Notes: generated by a model not told the origin, from the letters alone. A stretch of DNA of 64,000 nucleotides from Arthrobacter cheniae (GCF_003602275.1 NZ_QZVT01000004.1:1-64000), one strand, 5' to 3'; shown: positions 29,831-38,675, numbered from the stretch's first letter. Translations and numbers: made by a program.

Positions 29831-31399
29831 ATGCGGATTACGGACGGTCCGACACGGAACGCCCTGCATGACGACGCCTACCGTTATGCGTTCCGGCGCT
29901 CATTGTCCGCGCGGCTCTCCTCGGTGGCAGCGGTTGACGCGGTCGAAGCAGTCGACGCGGTGTCCACAGGCGACATCAGCGAGCGCACGACGCTCGGGAC
30001 CGACGCCGCGTCGCGGCACCTCCAGCTGATCGCCGCCGCTCGCGCATCCCTCGAACGCTACCTGCCGCCGTCGCTCCCTCCCCGCATCAGGGGGAACAGC
30101 AGCTTGCAGGCGACGCTCGCCGCCCTCCCTCCGAGTGAGCGCGAGTTACTGCTCCTGCGCTACTGGGACAGGCTCGGTGCAGAGGACGCCGGCCGGGCAG
30201 CGGGCGAGGACGCCGGGCAGCTCCCCTCCGTCCTCGCGGCCTGCGTTCGCCTGCTTTCGCCTCCAGTGGGATCGCCCGCGGACTTCGTCGTCGTCCTCGA
30301 ATCGGCCGACCCCGCGCTCTCGGTGACACGGGACGAGCTCGAGCGCAGCCGCCGCGCTCTACCCTCGAGGCCGGGCATCGGCCCTGCGGCGAAGCTCGCC
30401 GGAGTTACGTCCTTCGCGCCACAGAAGGAGTTTCCCGACCCCGGCAGGATGCGCGACGACAGCCAGGGACCCGTGCAGGGAGGCCGAAAGCTCCAGGCGA
30501 TCATCGGCGCCGTGTGCTTGGTTGCCCTCGTGGTGGCCCTGGCAACAGCCCTCATCCCCCGCACGGAACCGGGTCCCGCGGGTGAGCTGGAGCGCCTCTA
30601 CGAGCTGGCCGACGTCGTCGCCGTCCTGTCCGCGTCCAGCGTCGAACCAACCCTGGTCTCCAACGAAGTGAGGATGCGGCAGAGCGCGTCCGTCATTCAG
30701 ATCGTCAAGGGCCAGGAGGAAGAGAATCCGCTGATCGTAGATGTCACCGGTCGCAGCACGCTCGAGCGCCCGTACAGCCGGAACTTCTTCCCGCCCCACC
30801 AGATCATGTTCCTCACGCGCGGTCAGGACGGCATCCTGGCTCCCATCGAGGGCGAGGGTTCCGTACTCACGCTCAGCGACCTTCGGACACCCGAGGTGAC
30901 GACGACGGCAGGTGATCCGGTACCGATGCCTGCGGAGCTACGCGCCGCCATCGATGCCCTGCCCGAGGACCAGCTCACGTTGGCCACGAGCGGGCAGGCA
31001 CCGGGATCGCTCGATGCGGACTCGATCATCGGCATCCGACCGGACGAGGGGCGGGACACCCAGAACCTGCCGGGCGACCTCCTCGGCACCTTCCGGGCGG
31101 AGTACGAGGACAACGACGCCTGCTTCATCTTCGACTTCAACGGCCGAACCGTACTCATCCGCTGGCCCGAGGGCTTTTCCGCCTACTACCGGGAGCGAAG
31201 CGACGCGGATGGTGATTCCGCAGCGGATGCGCACATCCTGACCGTGCTCAATGAGCGCGGCTACCCCTACGTGGACCACAACCGGCAGACACCGTTCATC
31301 CGCGGGGTCCCGACCGGCGAACGCGGCGCATGCCTCGGCCAGGAGCTCGAGGTCTGGGACATCGCGGTGGCCCCTGCAAGCACACTGCTGTTCTACTGA
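29831..31399 (+). CDS. membrane protein with a sigma-70 region-4-like domain
   Basis: A 522-residue protein of unknown function. Residues about 94-140 (ALPPSERELLLLRYWDRLGA and following) read like sigma-factor region 4, with the helix-turn-helix partly degraded. A single transmembrane helix lies at about 220-243 (LQAIIGAVCLVALVVALATA). About 280 predicted extracytoplasmic residues follow, with a beta-rich part (VVAVLSASSVEPTLVSNEV, IQIVKGQEEENPLIVDV) and two Cys near the C-terminus. The ATG at 29831 is chosen because GAGGTG precedes it. No sigma region 2 is present, so it is not a complete sigma factor; it may be a membrane-tethered regulator, or the resemblance may be vestigial. It is divergent from the aldo/keto reductase. 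Confidence 0.7.
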   Translation: MRITDGPTRNALHDDAYRYAFRRSLSARLSSVAAVDAVEAVDAVSTGDISERTTLGTDAASRHLQLIAAARASLERYLPPSLPPRIRGNSSLQATLAALPPSERELLLLRYWDRLGAEDAGRAAGEDAGQLPSVLAACVRLLSPPVGSPADFVVVLESADPALSVTRDELERSRRALPSRPGIGPAAKLAGVTSFAPQKEFPDPGRMRDDSQGPVQGGRKLQAIIGAVCLVALVVALATALIPRTEPGPAGELERLYELADVVAVLSASSVEPTLVSNEVRMRQSASVIQIVKGQEEENPLIVDVTGRSTLERPYSRNFFPPHQIMFLTRGQDGILAPIEGEGSVLTLSDLRTPEVTTTAGDPVPMPAELRAAIDALPEDQLTLATSGQAPGSLDADSIIGIRPDEGRDTQNLPGDLLGTFRAEYEDNDACFIFDFNGRTVLIRWPEGFSAYYRERSDADGDSAADAHILTVLNERGYPYVDHNRQTPFIRGVPTGERGACLGQELEVWDIAVAPASTLLFY

Positions 31400-31417
31400 C
31401 CTGACCGTTCGGTACAG

Positions 31418-31873
31418 CTAGCGGCCGTCGGGCATCGCCCGCTCGGCTTCCTCCACGTCGTCGGCTACCAGCTGGGCCCGACGCCGGACGTTGTCGACGC
31501 CCGACGACGCGATACCCCAGCGTTCGCCGTCGAGCCTGGTCATGGCGGCGGCCTCCGCCGTCGTCGCCAGTGTGTTGCCCGCCCGGGACAGCGCCCGGTG
31601 CACCCGCATCAGGGCGCCCGGGATGTCGAGCCCCGTGCTCGGGGCCGACGACTGCGCGCTCACGCAGATGGACCTCACGCGCGGCAGCATGGCACCGAGT
31701 TCGTTGGCGATGACCACGAGTTCGTTGTAGACGTCGTCGTCCTCGATGCCCTCGAGGACTTGGTAATAGCGGTCGAGGCCGCGGCGGAATCGGTCATGGG
31801 CGCGTCGCCACACACCCGTACCCAGTTCGGCGTCGTCCTTCCGTCCCTGCCGCGCCGCCGCGAAGAATGCCAC
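31418..31873 (-). CDS. unknown helical protein encoded downstream of bpa
   Basis: A 151-residue, probably all-helical, cytoplasmic protein without recognisable motifs: WRRAHDRFRRGLDRYYQVLE, VIANELGAMLPRVRSICVSA and VDNVRRRAQLVADDVEEAER are the main helices. The GTG at 31871-31873 is taken as start, 5 bases after the bpa stop; the same frame is open further upstream through bpa, where its composition is arginine-rich and implausible. The tight spacing suggests co-translation with bpa and possibly a related task. Confidence 0.6.
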   Translation of the reverse strand: MAFFAAARQGRKDDAELGTGVWRRAHDRFRRGLDRYYQVLEGIEDDDVYNELVVIANELGAMLPRVRSICVSAQSSAPSTGLDIPGALMRVHRALSRAGNTLATTAEAAAMTRLDGERWGIASSGVDNVRRRAQLVADDVEEAERAMPDGR

Positions 31874-31878
31874 CTGCG

Positions 31879-32481
31879 CTACAGGTACTGGCCGGGCCCG
31901 TGGCTGTCCAGCGGTGGCGCCGGGGCCTTGCGGGCAGGCAGGGTTCGCTTCGGTTCGCCGTCCGGACCGATGACGACGCCGGGTGCGATGACGGTGCCAG
32001 GAGGCAGTTCGCGGAGCTGGAGGCGGGCGGCCAACTGCTGGTTGACCATCTGCTGGGCCGCGAGCGCCGTCTGGATGCCGTGGAAGAGTCCTTCCAGCCA
32101 CCCGACGAGCTGCGCCTGCGCCACGCGCAGTTCGGCGTCTGTAGGGACTGCCTCGTGGTCGAAGGGCAGGTTGATGCGGTGAAGCTCCTCCACCAGCTCC
32201 GGCGCGAGGCCGTCCTCGAGCTCCTTCACGGACCGCTCGTGGATGGCGGCGAGGCGGGTGCGGCCGGCGTCGTCGAGCGGCGCGGTGCGGACCTCCTCCA
32301 GCAACTGCTTGAGCATGGTGCCGATACGCATGACCTTGGCGGGTTCGTCGACGAGGTCCGCGAGCGTTACCGGCCGCTGGTCCGCCGACGCCGCGGGAGC
32401 GTCGGTAGAGGGCGGGTCAGGAGTAGCCGACGGAGTCCCGGGAGCGGGATCGAAGGGACTGGCTGGCTGCTGTTCCGTCAT
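31879..32481 (-). CDS. bpa: bacterial proteasome activator Bpa (DUF2587)
   Basis: A 200-residue ATP-independent proteasome activator (also called PafE). A Pro/Ala-rich, disordered N-terminus (about 1-40) is followed by the four-helix DUF2587 core: TLADLVDEPAKVMRIGTMLK, LEDGLAPELVEELHRINLPF and AELRVAQAQLVGWLEGLFHG. The last residues are GQYL, the C-terminal tail that in mycobacterial Bpa docks on the proteasome alpha ring. The ATG at 32479-32481 is chosen because the sequence upstream lacks family similarity. The 20S proteasome genes are not in this window. Confidence 0.92.
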   Translation of the reverse strand: MTEQQPASPFDPAPGTPSATPDPPSTDAPAASADQRPVTLADLVDEPAKVMRIGTMLKQLLEEVRTAPLDDAGRTRLAAIHERSVKELEDGLAPELVEELHRINLPFDHEAVPTDAELRVAQAQLVGWLEGLFHGIQTALAAQQMVNQQLAARLQLRELPPGTVIAPGVVIGPDGEPKRTLPARKAPAPPLDSHGPGQYL

Positions 32482-32629
32482 GACGCTATGCTCCCACAAC
32501 GCCGGGAGCCGGGCAGGAACCAGTCCGCTCCCGGGCCCTGGAGCCGCTCCAGAACATAACGGGTATCCAGCGCGCCCTGGCAGCGGAGACTTGGTTCTGC
32601 CGTGGTTCAGGATGCTCGCCAGCACGACG

Positions 32630-32662
32630 AAACCCGGCGCTCCTCGCGGGAGCGCCGGGTTT
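32630..32662 (-). terminator. terminator of the cstA-ybdD operon
   Basis: A 14-bp stem AAACCCGGCGCTCC / GGAGCGCCGGGTTT with a 5-base loop, 25 bases after the ybdD stop on the minus strand and ending in TTT. Confidence 0.85.
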
Positions 32663-32687
32663 CATGGTGTCAGTCTTAAGGGCGCTG

Positions 32688-32897
32688 TCAGCAGCAGCGG
32701 CCCTCCGGGTTCGCGTCCTGGCGGTCGGTCTTGTCCCGCCAGAACTCGCGCTCGGTCATGGGCAGGCCGCCGGCATGGGTGCGCTCGTGGTGGTCGAGGT
32801 ACGTCTGGTAGGCGTTCTCCCCCATGACCCCCCTGAACACCCAGGCCAGTTCGCGCATGGTATCGCGAGCGCGGTGGAGGACCTGTGGCACGGCCAT
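32688..32897 (-). CDS. YbdD/YjiX family small protein
   Basis: A 69-residue protein of the YbdD/YjiX (DUF466) family: ENAYQTYLDHHERTHAG, PMTEREFWRDKTDRQ and a C-terminal CC are characteristic. Its start overlaps the cstA stop by one base (TGATG). Homologues almost always follow cstA or btsT and are thought to assist that transporter. Confidence 0.88.
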   Translation of the reverse strand: MAVPQVLHRARDTMRELAWVFRGVMGENAYQTYLDHHERTHAGGLPMTEREFWRDKTDRQDANPEGRCC

Positions 32898-35173
32898 CAG
32901 TGGCCCGTCCTCGCAGGTCGCTTGCCCGGCTCCAGTGCCGCCCACTGTGCCTCCAGCTCCTTCTCTGCCGGAGAGGCGATGAGACCGGCAGGCGCGAAGG
33001 TGCGCGACGGCACCGCAGCGTCCTCGTTCTCCTTGCCGCCGCCGTGCCGGTAGGCCCTGATGGTGGCAAGGATCGCCGTCAGGATGACGATGATCGCGAG
33101 CACCACGAAGAAGATGGACAACGTGCCCTGGATGAACGTGTTGCGGACCACGGCCTCCATCGCGGCGACGGTCGTGGCAGTGCCGAAGCTCTCCTCACCG
33201 GCGGCCAACGCGTTCTTGAAGGCCGTGTGCTGCGCCCAGTAGCCGATCGCGGGAGTGGACGAGAAGATCTTCTGGAACGACGCCGTGATGGTCACCACCG
33301 ACGCGAAGGCGAGCGGGAGTGCCGGGATCCACAGGAACCGGAAGAGGCCCTTCTTCGCACAGATCGCCATGCAGACGGCGAGCGCGATAGCCGCGAGCAA
33401 CTGGTTCGCGATGCCGAAGAGCGGGAAGAGCGTGTTGATGCCGCCGAGCGGATCGGTGACGCCCATGATGAGGATCGCCCCCCAGCCTGCCACCATGATG
33501 GCCGTGCAGATCCACGCCCCGGCTCGCCAGGAGGTGTCGCGGAAGCGGGGCACGAAGTTGCCGATGCTGTCCTGCAGCATGAAGCGTGCCACGCGGGTTC
33601 CGGCGTCGACTGCGGTGAGGATGAACAGCGCCTCGAACATGATGGCGAAGTGGTACCAGAACGCCATCATCCCGGAGCCCCCGAAGACGCCCTGCATGAT
33701 CTGGGCGATGCCGACGGCGAGGGTCGGTGCTCCACCCGTGCGGGAGACGATCGACTCCTCACCGACATTGGAGGCCATGGTGCTCAGGGCTTCCTGCGTG
33801 AGGTTGACGCCGGTGAGTCCGAGACCGTTGACGAAGGCGACTGCTCCCTCGATGGTGCCACCCGTTGCGGCCGCCGAGGAGTTCATGGCGAAGTAGATGC
33901 CGCGATCGATCGACAGGGCCGCGACGAGCGCCATGATGGCGACGAAGGACTCCATGAGCATGCCGCCGTACCCGATGAAGCGGGTCTGGCGTTCTTTCTC
34001 GATCATTTTCGGGGTGGTGCCCGAGGCGATCAGCGCATGGAACCCGGAGAGGGCGCCACAGGCGATGGTCACGAAGAGGAAGGGGAACAGGGTGCCCGCG
34101 ACGACGGGTCCGGTTCCGGACGTCGCGTAGGGGGTGATGGCGGGGACGCTGATCTCCGGGCGGGTGATGACGATCGCGACGGCGAGCATCACGATGGTGC
34201 CGATCTTCATGAAGGTGGAGAGGTAGTCGCGCGGTGCGAGCAGGAGCCAGACCGGCAGGATCGCGGCGATGAATCCGTAGATGATGATGCCCCAGGCAAT
34301 GGTGATGCGGTCCAGCGTGAACAGCTCCACACCCCAGGCCGTCTCGGAGATCCAGCCGCCGCCGATGATGGCGAGCAGCAGGAGGGCGAAGCCGATGAGG
34401 GACACCTCGGTGACCCGTCCCGGACGCAGGAAGCGCAGGTACACGCCCATGAAGAGGGCGATCGGGATGGTCATCGAGACGGAGAACACGCCCCACGGGC
34501 TCTCTCCGAGGGCGTTCACGACGACGAGCGCCAGGATGGCGACGATGATGATCATGATGGCGAGGGTGGCGATCAGCGCAGCGGTACCGCCGATGACTCC
34601 CAGCTCCTCGCGGGCCATCTGGCCGAGGGAACGGCCGCCACGGCGCATCGAGAAGAACATGACGAGGTAGTCCTGGACGGCGCCCGCGAAGATGACGCCG
34701 ATGATGATCCAGAGCGTTCCGGGCAGGTAGCCCATCTGCGCTGCGAGCACCGGGCCCACGAGCGGTCCGGCTCCTGCGATGGCGGCGAAATGGTGGCCGT
34801 AGAGCACACGCCGATCCGTTGCCGCGTAGTCCTTGCCGTCAGCCTTGTACTCGGCGGGAGTCGCGCGCCGGTCATCGGGCTTGAGGAGGTTCCGCTCGAT
34901 GAACTTCGAGTAGAACCGGTACGCGATGAGGTAGGTACAGACGGCGGCGAAGACGAACCACACGGCGTTGACGGTTTCACCGCGGACGATGGCCAGCATC
35001 GTCCATGCGATAGCTCCGAGGAGGGCGATTCCGACCCAGAGTGCGATCCTGGCCGGTGTCCAACGGCGGTCTTCTGCTTCAGCCTGCTGCGCGTCGACGG
35101 CGACGGCGGGCAGGTCGGGATCCGTCACCAGCACGTCATCGTGCCGGTGGGACCCGTTCTGCTTCTTACTCAT
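32897..35173 (-). CDS. cstA: carbon starvation protein CstA (peptide/pyruvate transporter)
   Basis: A 758-residue polytopic membrane protein with about 16-18 helices. The CstA signature includes GHHFAAIAGAGPLVGPVLAA, the QDYLVMFFSMRRGGRS loop, ITIAWGIIIYGF, SGFHALIASGTTPKM and the C-terminal FGIANQLLAAIAL domain. The ATG at 35171-35173 has GAGGAG 7 bases upstream. Family members import peptides or pyruvate under carbon limitation. It is coupled to ybdD. Confidence 0.94.
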   Translation of the reverse strand: MSKKQNGSHRHDDVLVTDPDLPAVAVDAQQAEAEDRRWTPARIALWVGIALLGAIAWTMLAIVRGETVNAVWFVFAAVCTYLIAYRFYSKFIERNLLKPDDRRATPAEYKADGKDYAATDRRVLYGHHFAAIAGAGPLVGPVLAAQMGYLPGTLWIIIGVIFAGAVQDYLVMFFSMRRGGRSLGQMAREELGVIGGTAALIATLAIMIIIVAILALVVVNALGESPWGVFSVSMTIPIALFMGVYLRFLRPGRVTEVSLIGFALLLLAIIGGGWISETAWGVELFTLDRITIAWGIIIYGFIAAILPVWLLLAPRDYLSTFMKIGTIVMLAVAIVITRPEISVPAITPYATSGTGPVVAGTLFPFLFVTIACGALSGFHALIASGTTPKMIEKERQTRFIGYGGMLMESFVAIMALVAALSIDRGIYFAMNSSAAATGGTIEGAVAFVNGLGLTGVNLTQEALSTMASNVGEESIVSRTGGAPTLAVGIAQIMQGVFGGSGMMAFWYHFAIMFEALFILTAVDAGTRVARFMLQDSIGNFVPRFRDTSWRAGAWICTAIMVAGWGAILIMGVTDPLGGINTLFPLFGIANQLLAAIALAVCMAICAKKGLFRFLWIPALPLAFASVVTITASFQKIFSSTPAIGYWAQHTAFKNALAAGEESFGTATTVAAMEAVVRNTFIQGTLSIFFVVLAIIVILTAILATIRAYRHGGGKENEDAAVPSRTFAPAGLIASPAEKELEAQWAALEPGKRPARTGH

Positions 35174-35318
35174 GATGCTCCTCGAGTGCGAGTGTGTGAT
35201 GCACACGAAGGTAGCAACCTAGTGAGGCCCGCGTCACATGGCAAGCCTGCCAGTCACCAGGATGCGCCGAACGCGCACCGACCTGCGCCGAACGGCCGGG
35301 GCTCCGGGTGGCACCCGG

Positions 35319-35570
35319 TCAGGAACCTGGGTGTTCGCCGTCGGAACCGCCTTCGAGCACAGCGGGAGGTTCGTCGTCGTCGTTCGCATTCATGCCCTCG
35401 CTGATGCTCGAGTGCGTCCTCGTGCGACCGTCGGCGGGTTCGTCCGCGTCATCCGTCGGTCCGTTGTCGATGCCGTCGGGCACCTGGTCGCCGAGGTTCT
35501 CGGCGAAGCTGTCGGCCGCCTGTGCCAGACCGCCCTCGTGTTCCGCGTGGCCGTGATCCGTGGTGTCCAC
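35319..35570 (-). CDS. small acidic hydrophilic protein, unknown
   Basis: An 83-residue, strongly acidic protein (VDTTDHGHAEHEGGLAQAAD at the N-terminus, DGIDNGPTDDADEPADGRT in the middle) that is probably disordered. The start is GTG at 35568-35570, preceded by GGAAGGAG at ideal spacing, which is the main argument that it is real. The reading frame is open for nearly 3 kb upstream, but only as an antisense artefact of other genes. It is likely transcribed alone. Confidence 0.5.
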   Translation of the reverse strand: MDTTDHGHAEHEGGLAQAADSFAENLGDQVPDGIDNGPTDDADEPADGRTRTHSSISEGMNANDDDEPPAVLEGGSDGEHPGS

Positions 35571-35750
35571 CGCTGCGCTCCTTCCGTTGTCCGTCCTGCC
35601 AGCCTCGCACAGTGCCGCAGTGCTCGAAAGCATGCCGATGATCGTCTGTGACTCCCCGTCGGGGCGCGGACGGGAGTAAGGTTGGTCGGTGGTATTTGGC
35701 CACCCGATGCCAGCGGCGCCGTCGATCCCTCCGACCGGGAGCCGCAGTAC

Positions 35751-36776
35751 GTGACCCTCCTCCGCGACCTCGTGAGCATGGCTCCATCCGCCCGCGACCA
35801 CCACCCCGCGCTTCGCTGCGCCGTCGGCGTGGGCATCCCGCTGCTGGCTGTCCTGCTGTTGGGACGGCTCGACCTCGCGGTGTTCGCGACCTTCGGTGCA
35901 TTCGCCGGCATCTACGGACGGAACGAACCGCACTGCCGTCGCCTCGCCACCCAGCTGCGCGGCGGCGGCCTCATGCTGGCGGTGGTCCTGGTGGCTGCGC
36001 TGACGGCCCGGGCCGACGTCGGGCCGTGGGGCCTGGTCCTGCTTGCAAGCGCGGTCGCCGGGCTCGGCACCTTCCTCGCAGGGCTGTTCCGCCTCCGGCC
36101 TGGGGGCTCCCTGTTCCATATCTTCGCCTTCGCGGCGATCGCCTCCGTGCCCGCGCAACCACCCCTGTGGCAGGGGATCACGACGGCGGCGGCAACCGTG
36201 GTCATCGCCGTGATCCTCGGGCAGGCCGGGAACCTGTGGCCGAGGTACCGGACGGCATGGCTGCGGCACATTCCGGCCGACCGGATCACCTCCCGGCACA
36301 TCGCGTCCCTCGCCAGGGAGTCCGGGCTCTATCTCGCCGCCGCCCTCCTGGCAGGGAGCCTGGCCACGCTGCTCGGTATCGGCCACACGTACTGGGCCAT
36401 GGTCGCCGCGACCGTGCCGCTCGTGGGACAGTCCGCACGGGCGCGCGTGACCAGGGGCCTGCAGCGCATCCTCGGGACGTTCGCCGGTCTGGTCCTGACG
36501 GCGCTGATCCTGCTCCCGGACCTTGAAGCCTGGCAGCTCGTTCTCGTGATCGCCGGCGCCCAATTCGCGGCGGAGATGTTCATCCTGCGGCAATACGCCC
36601 TCGCCCAGGCCTTCGTGACACCCCTGGCCCTCGTCGCCGCGGAACTGGCGCACCCGACCGACGCAACCGTGCTCCTCGCCGATCGCGCGGTCGAGACCCT
36701 GATCGGGGCGTTCGTCGGCATAGCGCTGGTGCTCGCGCTGCATCTGCGGCAACGCGTTTCCAGGGAACCCGTCTAG
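35751..36776 (+). CDS. FUSC-family membrane transporter
   Basis: A 341-residue protein with two blocks of membrane helices (about 20-150 and 185-330), each in the FUSC / aromatic acid exporter pattern: GRLDLAVFATFGAFAGIYGR in the first and YWAMVAATVPLVGQSARARV with RILGTFAGLVL in the second. The GTG at 35751 (after CGGGAG) is a choice; TTG at 35682 or ATG at 35778 are alternatives. Substrates of this family range from fusaric acid to aromatic acids and cannot be assigned. It overlaps the convergent quinone oxidoreductase gene by 4 bases. Confidence 0.82.
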   Translation: MTLLRDLVSMAPSARDHHPALRCAVGVGIPLLAVLLLGRLDLAVFATFGAFAGIYGRNEPHCRRLATQLRGGGLMLAVVLVAALTARADVGPWGLVLLASAVAGLGTFLAGLFRLRPGGSLFHIFAFAAIASVPAQPPLWQGITTAAATVVIAVILGQAGNLWPRYRTAWLRHIPADRITSRHIASLARESGLYLAAALLAGSLATLLGIGHTYWAMVAATVPLVGQSARARVTRGLQRILGTFAGLVLTALILLPDLEAWQLVLVIAGAQFAAEMFILRQYALAQAFVTPLALVAAELAHPTDATVLLADRAVETLIGAFVGIALVLALHLRQRVSREPV

Positions 36777-37747
36777 TCCATCGTCAGCAGGATCTTGCCG
36801 GTGTGGGCCCCGGCGTCGAAGTAGGTGTGCGCTTCCACTGCCTGCGCGAGCGGGAAGGTCCGGTCCACGAAGGGGCGGACGGCACCGGACGCGACCAGCG
36901 GCCATACCCGGTCCTCGACGGCAGCCAGGATGGCCGCCTTCTCCGCTGAAGGACGACCCCGGAGGGTCGTACCGGCCACACTTGCACGCTTGCCCATGAG
37001 CACCCCGAGGTTCAGCTCCGCGGTCGTACCTCCCTGCAGTCCGATGACGACGAGGCGCCCGCCGGTCGCGAGGGACTCGATGTTGCGGGCCAGATATTCC
37101 GCGCCGACGACGTCGAGGATCACGTCCGCTCCACGACCGTCCGTTGCGGCCTTCGCCCTCGCGACGAAGTCCTCGTCGCGATAGTTGATCAGGGTGCGCA
37201 CGCCCAGCGACCGGGCGACGTCGAGCTTCGCCGCCGATCCCGCGGTCACGTGGGGCACGGCGCTGAGGGCAAGGCTCACCTGGATCGCCATGACGCCGAT
37301 GCCCCCGGACGCGCCATGGATGAGGACGTCGTCGCCCGCCGCGAGTCCGGCCTGCAGCACGAGGTTCGACCACACCGTCGCGGCCGTCTCGGGAAGGCCT
37401 GCTGCCTCCACGAGTCCCACACCGTCGGGTGCTCCAACCACCTGCCCGGCAGGCACTGCCACCTGCTCCGCGTAACCTCCGCCGGAGAGAAGCGCGACGA
37501 CGGCGTCCCCCACGCGGAAGCGTGAGCGACCGGCGTCGGCGACACGACCGGATACCTCGAGGCCCGGAATGTCCGATGCCCCGGCGGGCGGCGGGTAGAG
37601 GCCCCGCCGCTGCTGCACGTCGGCCCGGTTCAGTCCTGCCGCGACGACGTCGATGAGGACATCCCCCTCGGCCGGGACGGGGTCCGGAACGTCCTGGACG
37701 GAGAGCACCTCCGGCCCGCCGGCACCCCTGATCACCACTGCTCGCAT
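36773..37747 (-). CDS. NAD(P)H-quinone oxidoreductase (zinc-independent MDR family)
   Basis: A 324-residue medium-chain reductase of the quinone oxidoreductase / PIG3 type. AGLNRADVQQRRGLYPPP is the PIG3-like signature, LIHGASGGIGVMAIQ the NADPH-binding loop, and no zinc ligands are present. The C-terminal PFVDRTFPLAQAVEAHTYF is typical of the family. The ATG at 37745-37747 follows GAGGAG. Confidence 0.9.
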   Translation of the reverse strand: MRAVVIRGAGGPEVLSVQDVPDPVPAEGDVLIDVVAAGLNRADVQQRRGLYPPPAGASDIPGLEVSGRVADAGRSRFRVGDAVVALLSGGGYAEQVAVPAGQVVGAPDGVGLVEAAGLPETAATVWSNLVLQAGLAAGDDVLIHGASGGIGVMAIQVSLALSAVPHVTAGSAAKLDVARSLGVRTLINYRDEDFVARAKAATDGRGADVILDVVGAEYLARNIESLATGGRLVVIGLQGGTTAELNLGVLMGKRASVAGTTLRGRPSAEKAAILAAVEDRVWPLVASGAVRPFVDRTFPLAQAVEAHTYFDAGAHTGKILLTMD

Positions 37748-37809
37748 GTCCGCTCCTCCAGCCTGTGGGTATTTGGGCGTCGCCTGCCCTTCGTGAAACA
37801 CTATCCGCG

Positions 37810-37897
37810 GGAAGGTTGTCCGAGCGGCCGAAGGAGCTGGTCTTGAAAACCAGTGGGCGGTTACCCCGTCTCAAGGGTTCGAATCCCTTACCTTCCG
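37810..37897 (+). tRNA. tRNA-Ser (TGA)
   Basis: An 88-base class II tRNA with a long variable arm: acceptor GGAAGGT / ACCTTCC, anticodon stem CTGGT / ACCAG with anticodon TGA at 37844-37846, T arm AAGGGTTCGAATCCCTT, discriminator G. CCA is not encoded. Confidence 0.97.
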
Positions 37898-37900
37898 CTT

Positions 37901-37937
37901 GGAAAGGGCGGCCCCGCACTGCGGGGCCGCCCTTTCC
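37901..37937 (+). terminator. terminator after tRNA-Ser(TGA)
   Basis: A 17-bp perfect stem (37901-37917 with 37921-37937) with a 3-base loop begins 3 bases after the tRNA. Confidence 0.85.
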
Positions 37938-38047
37938 TTGTCGGTGTACTGGTCCTGCTTCCATCGTGGTGTGGCACGCCGTCGTCCTGTACTGTCCCGA
38001 AGAGCAACAACCGTGCCACGGACTCCGTGGCCGACGACGGGGTCTCA

Positions 38048-38653
38048 ATGCGTAGTGGGCACACACGGGGAATGCCCCCACGCCAGACGTGCTCGCCGCG
38101 CCGAGACGGCAGCCTCCTCCGCTATGGAGCTGTGTCGGTATCGGTGCTGGCACTCTTTGTCGCCACGGGGTGCGGCCTGCTCTCCTCCAGCGGGCCGGAG
38201 GGCGACGCCGGGGACGCCGTCACCGCCGAACCCAAGGCCGAGGCCGTCACCGCCGAACCCGAAGCCGGGGGCGCCGCCACTGCCGAGGCCAGGAGTGACA
38301 CCACCTCGATCGCCGTCGGTGACTGTATCGACGACCCCGGGATGACGGACGTCTCCGATCTCCCCGTCCTGCCGTGCAGTGAGCCCCACTCCTTCGAGGC
38401 CTTCGCGAGCAGCCAGATGCCCGACGGTGACTACCCGGGCGTCGCCGCCGCGAACACTGCGGCCAACGACTTCTGCGCACGGGAATTCTCCACCTTCGTC
38501 GGCCTCGAGTACGACGCATCCGTTCTCGAGATACTCGTTTTCTACCCCGTCGAGGAGACATGGACGTCAGCGGGGAATCGCGAAATCCTCTGCTTCGTCG
38601 CCGCAGAGAATGAGGCGCAGGTGACCGGAACGCTCAGGGACGCGGGCAAATAG
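38048..38653 (+). CDS. lipoprotein with septum-formation domain
   Basis: A 201-residue predicted lipoprotein. The basic N-terminus is followed by a hydrophobic segment and lipobox (LFVATGC). A short low-complexity linker repeats EPKAEAVTAEPEA-type units. The C-terminal domain (about 90-195) resembles the actinobacterial septum formation family (PF13845): VGDCIDDP, LPVLPCSEPHSFEAFAS, FCAREFSTFVGLEYDAS, with conserved Cys residues. The start at 38048 is the first ATG of the frame clear of the tRNA; one at 38072 is possible. Confidence 0.78.
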   Translation: MRSGHTRGMPPRQTCSPRRDGSLLRYGAVSVSVLALFVATGCGLLSSSGPEGDAGDAVTAEPKAEAVTAEPEAGGAATAEARSDTTSIAVGDCIDDPGMTDVSDLPVLPCSEPHSFEAFASSQMPDGDYPGVAAANTAANDFCAREFSTFVGLEYDASVLEILVFYPVEETWTSAGNREILCFVAAENEAQVTGTLRDAGK

Positions 38654-38675
38654 CACCTTTCGTCCGTGGATAACG

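Noticed and set aside
35319-38153. Minus-strand open frame of 944 codons
   Set aside because: Only its last 83 codons look like a gene with its own ribosome-binding site; the rest is antisense to the FUSC gene and in other frames of the quinone reductase and tRNA-Ser.
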